Of a stretch of 64,000 nucleotides of DNA, positions 40,400-49,293 are shown in pieces. Each line of letters opens with the position of its first letter. Position 1 is the stretch's first letter. The DNA is from Shewanella oncorhynchi (GTDB lineage: Bacteria > Pseudomonadota > Gammaproteobacteria > Enterobacterales > Shewanellaceae): contig NZ_JABAEB010000004.1 in NCBI RefSeq assembly GCF_012584455.1, positions 370,045 through 434,044 of the forward strand. Reading direction: 5' to 3'. The notes beneath the pieces are model-generated. The model made no database searches. It was not told the DNA's origin and saw nothing but the letters and a program-made list of their open reading frames with translations. The position numbers and the translations under genes were made by a program.

Positions 40400-41206
40400 A
40401 TGATAGTCTTAATCGGTGGAGAAAAAGGCGGCAGCGGTAAAAGTTGCTTGGCCCAAAATATAGCTGTATTTCTAACCACAGAATGTAGCGCCTCGGTCAT
40501 TATGGTGGACTGCGATCCCCAGCGCACTACCTCTGATTGGATCCATGCAAGAAACAACAATCCGCAACTTGCCAGCATCAATTGCGTGCAGCTTTACGGT
40601 AAGATCCGTAATGACTTACTCAGTCTTGAGCAACACTATGATGTAGTCATAGTCGACTGCGGTGGGCAAGATAACCTAGCGCTACGAGCAACCATGTCTG
40701 TCGCCTCTTACATTTTAATGCCCTTAAGACCTAAGCGCCGCGATTTAAAAACCGTATGTCATATGGACGATATCGTCGCGACGTGTAAGATGATTAATCC
40801 CAAGTTACGGGCTTCTTTTGTGATCACCCAATGTCCAAGTCTACCCAATCAAGCTAACCGAATTTTGGAGGCCAAAGAAGTCTGTAAAACCTATGATATC
40901 CATGTCCTTGACGCGATAACTTACTGTCGCAATGTTTATGATGACAGTGAAGAATCAGGATTATCGGTAATTGAAATCGAGCCCACAGGAAAAGCAGCCG
41001 AAGAAATTCGCACTATCGCCTGCGAACTATTCCAAGTCGATTGTGCTGCCAGCTTAGCCAATCTCCTACATCCCGCGATACACGCTCAGGGGGTGAGTCA
41101 AATGCATCATCATTTGACCAATCAAACTCAATCCACTCACACGACCACTCAACGAAGGGGGCAAAATGGGACTCAGCGATCTCAAGAAAAACGCTATGTC
41201 ATCTAG
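40400..41206 (+). CDS. ParA/MinD-type ATPase, orphan chromosomal copy
   Basis: A 268-residue deviant Walker ATPase: GGEKGGSGKSCLAQNIA (residues ~6-22) is the Walker A' motif with both lysines, VIMVDCDPQRTTSDW is Walker A'-adjacent switch I, and VIVDCGGQDNLALRA is Walker B. It has no N-terminal helix-turn-helix, so it is of the short, type Ib-like kind. AAGGAA upstream supports ATG 40400. It is not near chemotaxis, pilus or flagellar genes and not the main parAB. The last 41 bases overlap a small downstream gene. Its cargo is unknown. Confidence 0.88.
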   Translation: MIVLIGGEKGGSGKSCLAQNIAVFLTTECSASVIMVDCDPQRTTSDWIHARNNNPQLASINCVQLYGKIRNDLLSLEQHYDVVIVDCGGQDNLALRATMSVASYILMPLRPKRRDLKTVCHMDDIVATCKMINPKLRASFVITQCPSLPNQANRILEAKEVCKTYDIHVLDAITYCRNVYDDSEESGLSVIEIEPTGKAAEEIRTIACELFQVDCAASLANLLHPAIHAQGVSQMHHHLTNQTQSTHTTTQRRGQNGTQRSQEKRYVI

Positions 41207-41393
41207 CAACTTACAGCACTCGCTTTCGTTAGATGAGTTTATTGAGGCGGCAAACTTGTACGCAATGGGACAAAGTCTGAATAAGATAAAAAGCAATCTA
41301 GATCATAAAGCAGATGCAACTGTCACAAAAACACAGGCTCACAGGCAAATCACATCACAACTGACATGGCCCAGAGCCATTCCAATATGTTGA
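41166..41393 (+). pseudogene. N-terminal part of a ParA-partner gene, likely split by frameshift
   Basis: 75 codons, starting inside the parA-like gene with a strong ribosome-binding site (GAAGGGGG) six bases before the ATG. The N-terminal half (SLSLDEFIEAANLYAMGQS) looks genuine; the last ~20 residues (QITSQLTWPRAIPIC) do not. Adding one base in the A5 tract at 41327-41331 would join this frame to the next one (41366-41629) into a single protein of about 154 residues. It may be intact as a short protein, but the joined form fits better because the next frame lacks a ribosome-binding site. Confidence 0.5.
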
Positions 41394-41629
41394 GCTTACA
41401 CAACCAAAGCCTAGAAACAGACGTATTATTCCCGGCAAAAGTAGAAACTAAAACACACTATCGCAAAGCAACATTTTCCCTCAGTGAAGCGGCTATAACC
41501 CATCTTGCTACACTGGCAGAAGAAAGCACTATATCCAAATCAAAGCTGCTCCGACTCTTGATTGAACAACACTTCGACCTACCTATTGCCTTGAGGCAAT
41601 TACGAGAACAACAACGCCAAAACCGTTAA
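41366..41629 (+). pseudogene. C-terminal part of the ParA-partner gene, ribbon-helix-helix-like
   Basis: 87 codons in a different frame from the preceding piece; they overlap by 28 bases. The segment HYRKATFSLSEAAITHLATL, then STISKSKLLRLLIEQHF, has the strand-helix-helix look of ribbon-helix-helix DNA-binding proteins, the usual partners of short ParA ATPases. There is no Shine-Dalgarno before either ATG (41366 or 41387), and the frame is open upstream to 41309. So it is either translated by coupling or is the downstream half of a frameshifted gene. A terminator follows. Confidence 0.5.
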
Positions 41630-41654
41630 CGATTCACACTACTCCCACCCTTTT

Positions 41655-41690
41655 CCGGTAACTTAGCTAAGATCGAGTTACCGGCTTTTT
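41655..41690 (+). terminator. Terminator of the parA-like unit
   Basis: CCGGTAACT and AGTTACCGG pair perfectly (nine pairs) around a 12-base loop, followed by CTTTTT. Confidence 0.85.
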
Positions 41691-41827
41691 GCTCAAAAAG
41701 TAAAAAACACAATAAAAACCATCATAAAATTGCGGCATAAGTTCTGATCCCACCTATCCTTAAATATACATAATGCTGAATTAATGATATTAACTCAGAG
41801 TCAATACGTAACATTAAGGTGTTATTT

Positions 41828-43282
41828 TTGTTAAACCGTATCAGATTTATTTTTCTTTGTTTAACCGCAGCGATAATGATGCCCTGTTACGCAGAATTTT
41901 CATTGGCACAAATCCCGCCGCTAACAAACAAAACACCTATCACTTTGGTCGCTGAAAAAGGATTTTGGACCGACTATTTAACCCAAGAAATGTTGCCTAA
42001 ATTCACCGCAAAAACCGGCGTAAAAGTGCAGGTGGTCAGTACTGAATTAGAGGATATGTTTAACTTACAGACCCAGAATTTACTTCAAGGTTCAGGCAAA
42101 TACGATTTACTTACAATGGAAGCGGGCTGGGCTAAAGAATGGGCTGCCAATGGTTATACAGTGCCCTTAATTGAACTCGCTAAACTTTACGATCCCGATG
42201 GCGAAAAGGCCATGGAGAAATACCTAGAACCCTATTACCCATCGCTACTTAACATCTTGTCCTATCAAGGTGAAATCCATGCTATTCCCTATAACAATTA
42301 TGTTATGGGAAATCATTATCGAGCAGATCTCTTTGATAATAAAACTGAAAAAGCTCACTTTCTGCGTCAGTTTGGCTATCCACTCGCACCAGCAAAAACC
42401 TTAACAGAGTTACGAAATCAAGCTCAGTTCTTCACTCGTAAAGCAGGCACTATATTGGCGGATAAAATACTGACTCATGACTTTTACGGTCTAGCGCTAA
42501 TGTCGGGTGATAAGCCCCATATTAACGATGAATTCTCTAGCATGATTTGGAGCTTAGGTGGCACTTGGATGCAGCCCGTCTATAACAGCCAGAAACAGAT
42601 CTCCCATTTTGAAGTGCCTACCATCAACCATGAAGCCATTGAAGCGGCCAAACAATATCGCGAATTAATGCCCTATGCAGTTCCCGCTAACGAGCAGTTT
42701 GCTTTCAATGAAGCAGCTAATGCTATTGCGACAGGTCAAGCGGCAATGTGGCCTTTTGCCTACAATAATCTGTGGTATAAATCCTTTAAAGTTGAACAGA
42801 ACATTCTCGGCGCGCGTCTAGCCGTAAGCCAAGTGCCTGGCGGTTATCCCTACAATGGCGCTTATGCCTTTGCCGTTAGCTACGACAGCAAAAACCCTCA
42901 AGCTGCCTATTGGCTGCTCAAATATATGGGCACCTATGAGGCACAACATGCCTATGCTATGGGGGGGGGTAATCCCTGTCGTATGGATGTAGTAACAGCC
43001 CCAGAATTTAAAGATGAATCTTTAAGAGGCATAGCTGGCGCATTTGAGGCAAGCCACATAGCCAATATGTTTTGGTCTACTAAGGTCTTATCCTTTGGGC
43101 ATTTCACCAGTACTGCCATGGGACAAATTTACCCTGAACTCAGCCACGCCTGTTTTAGCGCAAGCCGCAGACCCGCTAACAGTGAAGATATTTTCATTAA
43201 ATTAAGTGCAGAGATAAAACACCTCCAAAATACCTATGGAGAGGTACCTGCTATTGACAAAGAAAATAATGCCAAGCACTAA
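41828..43282 (+). CDS. Periplasmic solute-binding protein (ABC sugar-binding type), without transporter genes
   Basis: About 484 residues. A signal peptide (LCLTAAIMMPCYAEF) is followed by a type 2 solute-binding fold resembling extracellular sugar-binding proteins of family 1: DLLTMEAGWAKEWAANGY, the hinge PYNNYVMGNHYR, and GYPYNGAYAFAVS. No ABC permease or ATPase gene is near. TTG 41828 is the likely start, with AAGG six bases upstream; GTG 41819 overlaps that SD. A run of nine G at 42961-42969 encodes Met-Gly-Gly-Gly. One extra G puts TAA directly after the tract; one less G gives a TAG eight codons after it. The 3' end overlaps the diguanylate cyclase start by 29 bases. It is probably a sensor rather than a transport component. 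Confidence 0.88.
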   Translation: MLNRIRFIFLCLTAAIMMPCYAEFSLAQIPPLTNKTPITLVAEKGFWTDYLTQEMLPKFTAKTGVKVQVVSTELEDMFNLQTQNLLQGSGKYDLLTMEAGWAKEWAANGYTVPLIELAKLYDPDGEKAMEKYLEPYYPSLLNILSYQGEIHAIPYNNYVMGNHYRADLFDNKTEKAHFLRQFGYPLAPAKTLTELRNQAQFFTRKAGTILADKILTHDFYGLALMSGDKPHINDEFSSMIWSLGGTWMQPVYNSQKQISHFEVPTINHEAIEAAKQYRELMPYAVPANEQFAFNEAANAIATGQAAMWPFAYNNLWYKSFKVEQNILGARLAVSQVPGGYPYNGAYAFAVSYDSKNPQAAYWLLKYMGTYEAQHAYAMGGGNPCRMDVVTAPEFKDESLRGIAGAFEASHIANMFWSTKVLSFGHFTSTAMGQIYPELSHACFSASRRPANSEDIFIKLSAEIKHLQNTYGEVPAIDKENNAKH

Positions 43283-45008
43283 ACCACTGAAAAGTTTGAA
43301 ACAAAAAATAACCTCAGCCTTCTATATCATAGTGGGCATGGCGCTATTAAATGGTGTTGTCGCCATACTACTGTCACAGCAACTAAAATCAGAAATTGAA
43401 CACTTAGTCGGGGTAGATGTGGTAAAAGTCACCACTGCGCTGCAACTGGCAAAAAACAGTGAAAAACTACAAATCATTACTGCACGCTTGAATAATTATT
43501 ATGATGAAAAACAAAGAACTAGCCTGTTAGGCGAACTTTCCGCACAATGGGAATTACTCATCAATGACTCACGACTACTGGCCTCGATAGAAACTTCTAC
43601 AGTCAATAAGCAAGAATTAAATTACGCCTTAGATACTCAACTGTATTACTTACAACAACTGCCATTACTCAACACGTTAACCGATACTGCCTTACAAGCC
43701 AATTCACAGGCAGCCAATATTCAAGCCAACTTAACGTCAATGGCGTCGGGATTTAGCGATGAAATGCAAACCCAATTTCAGCGTATCAATACGGACTCTG
43801 AACGTCAGCTTAAGCTGAAAAACGTTGACCAGATTGCTTTAAATATCAATACCAATCAGCAGCTATCTTTATTTAGTCATCTAGGAGAACACTTATTTAC
43901 CCAGTTAACTCAAGTGAATATCATCGACAATCTGGTTGAACTAAACCAAACCCAAAGAGATGCTATGCGACTGCTGTTAAGCATGGAGGCTATGCTTGAT
44001 AGTATCGGTGGCGATAAAAACTTATATTTGAATTTGTTATCACAAATAAAACAGACCATGGTCGGTGAAGACAATCTCTTTGAACTTTCTCGCAAAGCGA
44101 TTAGAAGCACTCATATCGCCAATGCGCATTTAGAATACCAAGCTGATGCCGCACAAATCGTTGCGACCTATACGCAGGATCTCGTTAACCAAGTTGAAAA
44201 TGAAATTCAGCAAACAGGCCGCGAACTTAAAAACGATAGCACCGCATTTATCGTATTGATTTTCTGCAGTGGCATCTTATATTGCTTCTTCATCTGGCTC
44301 ACCAGTTGGCACTTTATCACTAAGGGAATCATCAAGCCTGTCATGGCGACTCGAGATGCAATGAATGCCATTGCCAATGAAAAACTCGACGCCAGAATGC
44401 CTGTCACTGATAACCTAGAGCTCCAGCAAATGGTGAGCTCCTTAGAGACATTAAAAAGCTACGCAGCTCAGGTTAAAGGCATGGCCGAAACCGACGGATT
44501 AACTGGCTGCTATAATCGCCGCTATTTAGATTTACAACTCCAAAAAGAATTAGAGTATGCAAGAGACCACAACATGCCCCTAGGTATAATTCTGTTTGAT
44601 ATTGATAATTTTAAACAATTTAACGACAGGTATGGTCATGTCGCAGGCGATCAATGTCTTAAGACAATCGTTAATGCCACCAAATCGATCTTGAAACAAC
44701 CCACTTACATGCTTGCCCGCTATGGCGGAGAGGAGTTCATGATAGTACTGCCATCGAGCAATCTCGAGGAGGCATATCATTTTGCTGAAATATTACGCAA
44801 TAAAATCATCAGTTTAAAAATACCACATGAAGACTCCCCCCATGACGGCATACTGACCATCAGCGCTGGTATTACTTGCTGGGAGCGATCACAACCTATG
44901 GATACGAATAGCTTAATTAATCAAGCTGATGAGGCTCTCTATCACGCCAAACTAACAGGTCGCAATCGTACAGAGACACGACTAAACCAACCAGTTCGCT
45001 ATTCCTAA
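43254..45008 (+). CDS. Membrane diguanylate cyclase (HAMP-GGDEF) coupled to the binding-protein gene
   Basis: About 584 residues. TM1 is near residues 20-40, then a ~300-residue periplasmic helical region with no known fold name, TM2 near residue 350, a HAMP segment, and a GGDEF domain from about residue 410. The domain starts ETDGLTGCYNRRYLD and has the active motif RYGGEEFMIVLP, so it should make c-di-GMP. An RxxD inhibitory site is not obvious before GGEEF. TTG 43254 has GGAGAGG nine bases upstream; ATG 43269 is an alternative without SD. Both starts lie inside the binding-protein gene, so translation is coupled. The ligand is unknown. Confidence 0.9.
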   Translation: MTKKIMPSTKPLKSLKQKITSAFYIIVGMALLNGVVAILLSQQLKSEIEHLVGVDVVKVTTALQLAKNSEKLQIITARLNNYYDEKQRTSLLGELSAQWELLINDSRLLASIETSTVNKQELNYALDTQLYYLQQLPLLNTLTDTALQANSQAANIQANLTSMASGFSDEMQTQFQRINTDSERQLKLKNVDQIALNINTNQQLSLFSHLGEHLFTQLTQVNIIDNLVELNQTQRDAMRLLLSMEAMLDSIGGDKNLYLNLLSQIKQTMVGEDNLFELSRKAIRSTHIANAHLEYQADAAQIVATYTQDLVNQVENEIQQTGRELKNDSTAFIVLIFCSGILYCFFIWLTSWHFITKGIIKPVMATRDAMNAIANEKLDARMPVTDNLELQQMVSSLETLKSYAAQVKGMAETDGLTGCYNRRYLDLQLQKELEYARDHNMPLGIILFDIDNFKQFNDRYGHVAGDQCLKTIVNATKSILKQPTYMLARYGGEEFMIVLPSSNLEEAYHFAEILRNKIISLKIPHEDSPHDGILTISAGITCWERSQPMDTNSLINQADEALYHAKLTGRNRTETRLNQPVRYS

Positions 45009-45117
45009 CCATAAAATGCGGCAACTGTTCAGTTTCTTTTTTCACCAGAGGATTGAGTTACGCTGACTTCACCCCCATTAGCTAATACTAAGTTAATCAG
45101 GATAAAGTCAGGGAAGT

Positions 45118-45942
45118 ATGCTCGCTATTGTTATCACGCTTATCCTAGGAATTGGCGCAATTATCTGGCTACTGTCGAGTCGTTGGCGCAAGACCTTACA
45201 TCGTCGACGAGTCACGATGAAACCTTTTCCAAAAGAATGGCGCAGCATTCTCAAAAAAAGACTGCCTTACTTCCATGCTCTACCCGCAGATCTACAACTG
45301 CAACTCAAACGGCATATCCAAATTTTCATCGATGAAAAAGTCTTTATCGGCTGCGATAATTTTGAGATCACGGATGAAGTAAGAGTCACAATCGCGGCCC
45401 AAGCATGTCTACTGCTACTCAATCGTAAAACCGACTTTTACCCCAAACTGAAACAGATTTTGGTCTATCCCGATGCCTTTATCGTCAATAATCAACATAA
45501 AGACATTAGCGGTATCGTGTGGGAACAACGCAATGTGCTAGCAGGGGAATCATGGGAATACGGTAAAGTTGTGCTCTCATGGAGAAATACTCTAGACGGC
45601 GCCGCAGATCCCCATGATGGTAATAATGTCGTAATCCATGAGTTTGCCCATCAGCTCGATCAAGAAGATGGCCAAGCCAATGGCGCACCCATTCTGCAGC
45701 ATTTTGCCGACTACAGCACTTGGTCTGAAGTGCTAAGTAGGGAATTTACCCAATTACAACACAGTGCAAATTTTGGCATGCCCTCATTATTTAATTATTA
45801 TGGTGCGACTAATCCCGCTGAGTTTTTTGCCGTCATCACCGAAGTCTTTTTTGAGAAACCTGGGGATTTTTACCAACAACACCCAGACTTGTATCGGGAA
45901 CTGAGCCGCTTTTATCAACTCGATCCGATAAACTGGCATTAA
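45118..45942 (+). CDS. mtfA: MtfA-like zinc metallopeptidase (DUF980)
   Basis: 274 residues: an N-terminal membrane helix (MLAIVITLILGIGAIIWLL) and a soluble metallopeptidase domain. The HExxH motif is in NNVVIHEFAHQLDQEDG, with the third zinc ligand expected in PAEFFAVITEVFFEKP. In E. coli MtfA binds the glucose repressor Mlc and affects PTS regulation; whether Mlc exists here is unknown. E. coli MtfA lacks the N-terminal helix, so this protein may be membrane-attached. It starts at an ATG with GGGAAGT upstream. The next gene follows after 23 bp. Confidence 0.88.
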   Translation: MLAIVITLILGIGAIIWLLSSRWRKTLHRRRVTMKPFPKEWRSILKKRLPYFHALPADLQLQLKRHIQIFIDEKVFIGCDNFEITDEVRVTIAAQACLLLLNRKTDFYPKLKQILVYPDAFIVNNQHKDISGIVWEQRNVLAGESWEYGKVVLSWRNTLDGAADPHDGNNVVIHEFAHQLDQEDGQANGAPILQHFADYSTWSEVLSREFTQLQHSANFGMPSLFNYYGATNPAEFFAVITEVFFEKPGDFYQQHPDLYRELSRFYQLDPINWH

Positions 45943-45965
45943 CCCATAAAAGTAGAGGCACGCAA

Positions 45966-46514
45966 ATGCTCAAAGACACTCATGCATTCTCAGTTAAAGG
46001 TTCCAATATTCATCGCGCTACCTTGGGGTTACTGCTCAGCGCGTTAATGCTTGGCGGCCTTAATGTAAGCGTACAGGCACAGGACTCGCCAAAACAAAGC
46101 GCTCAAACGACTTCGAATCCTGATCAACAAGCGGCGGCTCACGTATTAGATTTACTCAACCAATATTCAAGCGATGCCAATTGGGATAAATATTTTGCCC
46201 TGTACCGAAAAGACGGCATTTTTATTGGCACGGATGCGAGTGAGCGCTGGGGAATGGCGGAATTTGAACGTTACTCCCGCCCTACAAAAGGTTGGCGCTA
46301 TGATTTAACTGAGCGTCATTTAATCCAACACGGCAATGTCATATTGTTTGACGAGTTATTAAATAGTCCAGCCTATGGCGTCAGTCGAGGAACAGGCACT
46401 TTAATCAAAACCAATGGCAACTGGGAAATAGCGCAATACCATTTAAGCTTTCCCATTCCTAATGAGGTAGCCAAGCAAATAACTGCCGAGATTAAAGCCG
46501 TAAACAAACAATAG
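45966..46514 (+). CDS. Exported SnoaL/NTF2-like protein
   Basis: 182 residues. A signal peptide (GLLLSALMLGGLNVSVQAQ) is followed by a Gln/Ser/Thr-rich linker and a compact NTF2-like domain of about 115 residues: VLDLLNQYSSDANWDKYFALY, FIGTDASERWGMAEF and GTGTLIKTNGNWEIAQYHLS. The last motif is typical of SnoaL_3/DUF4440 proteins. An AGAGG stretch lies upstream of the ATG. It probably shares the mtfA transcript. The ligand or enzymatic role is unknown. Confidence 0.83.
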   Translation: MLKDTHAFSVKGSNIHRATLGLLLSALMLGGLNVSVQAQDSPKQSAQTTSNPDQQAAAHVLDLLNQYSSDANWDKYFALYRKDGIFIGTDASERWGMAEFERYSRPTKGWRYDLTERHLIQHGNVILFDELLNSPAYGVSRGTGTLIKTNGNWEIAQYHLSFPIPNEVAKQITAEIKAVNKQ

Positions 46515-46609
46515 AGCAGCACTTCCAAAAATACGGTTTGAAAGAGTGCAATTTCGAAAGAATACAGTTTGAAATTAAATCACTAAAAGTAATCACTTAA
46601 GTTATACCA

Positions 46610-48085
46610 CTATCTCAAAGACACAGTAAAACACACATTCGCCAATTGGGAGAAGTGGATGAAACTTTGAAAATCCACGTCTTCAAATGCCCTTTCCGAA
46701 GGACCCCTATCCGCGTAGTAAAACCCGATCACTTTACTATCGACTAATAATGGTGCCAATAAAAAGCCTTGACGTGACACATGTTGCGCTTGTAATTCTT
46801 TACACTGCTCTTGCCATTTCTTAGAGCTAGGATCATCTACCCAAAGCGGTAACTTATGCTCCATCGCTTGGTAAAATAATCCCCGCCTATCGCTCAAATC
46901 GATAATAAACTCTTGCTTAATGGCATCTGCATCACGACCTAATATCACCCTAGGTTGAAGTTGTTTACGGCTTGGCGACAATAACAGCACGCCGCACCGG
47001 TCAACGCCAACGCCCTCAAGTATACCTTCGAGAACCGTTTGCATGATTTGGTTAAAATCGGCTTTATTAATGGCGAAGCCTGTTAATTCTCGTAGCTTAG
47101 CTAACTGAATATTCAAGTTAACTTGATAGACAGGCATATCTAACGGAATGGGAAGTGGAACAGGTTTAACTGTGACCATACGCTTAGGATCTGGTAGATA
47201 GTCTAGCAACACCTTAGCACCATATACTTCAGCTAACTTATGGGTCGCATTCGCGCAGCGTTGCATCCGCACCATAAACTCATTTTCTTCTAGTCCAGTA
47301 AAACTCGCCGCTTGCGTGATACGTTTCCCTAATTCCTGCTTATCAAGATTAGGTTGAGATAAAATATCGCAGAGCTTATCCGCAATAAAAATAGACCGAA
47401 TTTCAGGTCTTTGGTCTTCAGGATTATTAACTGCATGGACCAACAGTTCTCCCAATCCCCAATTGCGGGCAATACTTTGAGTTAATAGTGAAAAAGAAGT
47501 GCCAAGGGCTTCGCGTGTTATACTTCGTTCCTCTGCTGGCGTTGCACATTCACGTAGTTTTAGATCTAACTCTTCGGTGAACTCACCACCAATACTCCAA
47601 AAAGCACTCTCACCTATGTGATACAGCAAAGAGGCTATAAAAGCTTCCTCCTGCATTTCTTCGTCATAATGGCTCAACATCATCCGTGCAATCATGGCGG
47701 CTTGAAATGCTTTAGCCATCAACTTTATTAATCTTTGATATACGTTAGGTGCCAAATTTTTACTCTCTAACAAGCTTGAGAGTAACTTGGCTGTGATACA
47801 GATATTTCGCACCGCATCGAAACCAAGCACTATAGCCGCTCGGCTGACAGTAGAGATTTGGCTACTACCTTTATGGTAAATAGCGCTATTAGCAACTCGA
47901 AGAATACGAGAGGTTAAGGCGTTATCGTGCATCACGCTACGCCCGAGTAATGCGAGAGAGGAAACGTCATCCTTGGCGAGCTTTTCTAGCGATTTAACAG
48001 TCGAACACAGTGCTGGCATTTCCAATTCACTGATCCGATTTGTCCAATAATCGACCCCTTTATTAGTATTGTTATTAGGCTTCAA
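46610..48085 (-). CDS. HDOD-GAF signalling protein
   Basis: 491 residues. An N-terminal HDOD domain (about residues 15-215) opens MPALCSTVKSLEKL and includes MHDNALTSRILRVANSAIYH, then a helical middle region. A GAF-like sensor domain follows at about 345-485 (AINKADFNQIMQTVLEGI, VGVDRCGVLLLSP, GFYYADRGPSERAFED). HDOD proteins resemble HD phosphohydrolases but lack full catalytic motifs and act as scaffolds in signalling, often with c-di-GMP. The gene is convergent to the NTF2-like gene and divergent from nothing close. The partner is unknown. Confidence 0.88.
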   Translation of the reverse strand: MKPNNNTNKGVDYWTNRISELEMPALCSTVKSLEKLAKDDVSSLALLGRSVMHDNALTSRILRVANSAIYHKGSSQISTVSRAAIVLGFDAVRNICITAKLLSSLLESKNLAPNVYQRLIKLMAKAFQAAMIARMMLSHYDEEMQEEAFIASLLYHIGESAFWSIGGEFTEELDLKLRECATPAEERSITREALGTSFSLLTQSIARNWGLGELLVHAVNNPEDQRPEIRSIFIADKLCDILSQPNLDKQELGKRITQAASFTGLEENEFMVRMQRCANATHKLAEVYGAKVLLDYLPDPKRMVTVKPVPLPIPLDMPVYQVNLNIQLAKLRELTGFAINKADFNQIMQTVLEGILEGVGVDRCGVLLLSPSRKQLQPRVILGRDADAIKQEFIIDLSDRRGLFYQAMEHKLPLWVDDPSSKKWQEQCKELQAQHVSRQGFLLAPLLVDSKVIGFYYADRGPSERAFEDVDFQSFIHFSQLANVCFTVSLR

Positions 48086-48223
48086 CCTAAAGTTACCTTA
48101 GCGATATAATCTTGTTGTTTTTAGTATAGATAAACGCAAACATTTCGCCTGTTGTCTAAAGCTTGTTTTAGCAAATCATTCATTAATTGCTTAATAATTC
48201 AACATTAAGCAATATCTGCCTAT

Positions 48224-48254
48224 AAAAATGCCCAAGACAAAGCTCGGGCATTTC
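48224..48254 (-). terminator. Terminator of ltaE
   Basis: Read leftward, AAATGCCCGAGCTTTGT and its complement AAAATGCCCAAG at the other side form a stem (AAATGCCC with GGGCATTT) around an 11-base loop, followed by TTTTATAGG. Confidence 0.75.
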
Positions 48255-48279
48255 AGTAAAACAGGAAATCAATCCACAC

Positions 48280-49293
48280 TTAGGCTTTGAGGTACTGCTT
48301 AACAACACGCAACACTTTATCTATGTCCTGACGGCTGACATCTTTATGAGTCACAAGCCGAAGCGTACGCCCTGGGCTTATCAGGATGCCTTCCGCTCGA
48401 CAGTGTTTAGCCAATAAGTTCGCATCAATATGGGGTGCTAATGTAGCAAATAACATATTAGTTTGTACTGCGGCTAAATTGACCTCGAACTCACTGAATT
48501 CTGCCAACTGCCGAGCTAAGTACGCTGCATTGTCATGATCTTCACTAAGCCGTTGTACTTGCTCAGTTAAAGCAAGCTTACCCGCAGCGGCAAGTATCCC
48601 AGCTTGACGCATGCCACCACCAAGCATTTTACGCCAACGAATGGCTTTCTTAATCAAGCGTTCATCACCTAAGAGTAATGAGCCAACTGGCGCGCACAAT
48701 CCTTTGGATAAACAAATCGACACTGAATCAAAGTGCGCCGTGATATCACTTATCGCGATATTCTGCGCCACCGCAGCATTGGCAACTCGCGCACCGTCTA
48801 AATGAATTTTTAATCCGCGATTAAAGGCTAATGCCTGCGCATCCGCCAAATAGCTTTGCGGGAGAACCTTACCGCCAATCGTATTCTCTAAACTAAGCAA
48901 ACGAGTACGAGCAAAATGGATATCATCAGGCTTAATTGCGGCTTCAATGTCAGCTAATGCAATAGTGCCATCTAATTGATTCATTAAAGGTTGAGGTTGA
49001 ATGCTGCCTAGGACAGCGGCGCCGCCGCCCTCGAACTTATAATTGTGAGCCTGCTGACCGCACAGGTACTCATCTCCACGATCACAATGGGCCATCAAAG
49101 CCAATAAATTTGCTTGAGTACCCGAACAGGTAAATAATGCACTTTCAAAGCCAAACATCTCCGCAGCCATATCCTGCAAACTATTTACCGTAGGGTCATC
49201 ACCGTAAACATCATCACCCACTTCGGCTCTGGACATGGCTAACCGCATGGCTGCTGTTGGCTGGGTAACAGTATCACTGCGTAAATCTATCAT
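48280..49293 (-). CDS. ltaE: Low-specificity L-threonine aldolase
   Basis: A 337-residue fold-type I PLP enzyme that splits L-threonine or L-allo-threonine to glycine and acetaldehyde. The start MIDLRSDTVTQPTAAMR is the family signature, followed by GDDVYGDDPTVN. The PLP lysine is in SICLSKGLCAPVGS, and KMLGGGMRQAG follows as in E. coli LtaE. Length is normal (333 in E. coli). It is divergent from the OmpA-like gene by 343 bp and is followed by its own terminator. Confidence 0.95.
   Translation of the reverse strand: MIDLRSDTVTQPTAAMRLAMSRAEVGDDVYGDDPTVNSLQDMAAEMFGFESALFTCSGTQANLLALMAHCDRGDEYLCGQQAHNYKFEGGGAAVLGSIQPQPLMNQLDGTIALADIEAAIKPDDIHFARTRLLSLENTIGGKVLPQSYLADAQALAFNRGLKIHLDGARVANAAVAQNIAISDITAHFDSVSICLSKGLCAPVGSLLLGDERLIKKAIRWRKMLGGGMRQAGILAAAGKLALTEQVQRLSEDHDNAAYLARQLAEFSEFEVNLAAVQTNMLFATLAPHIDANLLAKHCRAEGILISPGRTLRLVTHKDVSRQDIDKVLRVVKQYLKA

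Noticed and set aside
40103..40581. Minus-strand frames upstream of and overlapping the parA-like gene
   Set aside because: No SD or recognisable product; the second is a shadow of the parA-like gene.
46515..46609. Terminator between the NTF2-like and HDOD-GAF genes
   Set aside because: I found no stem with a T-run on either strand.
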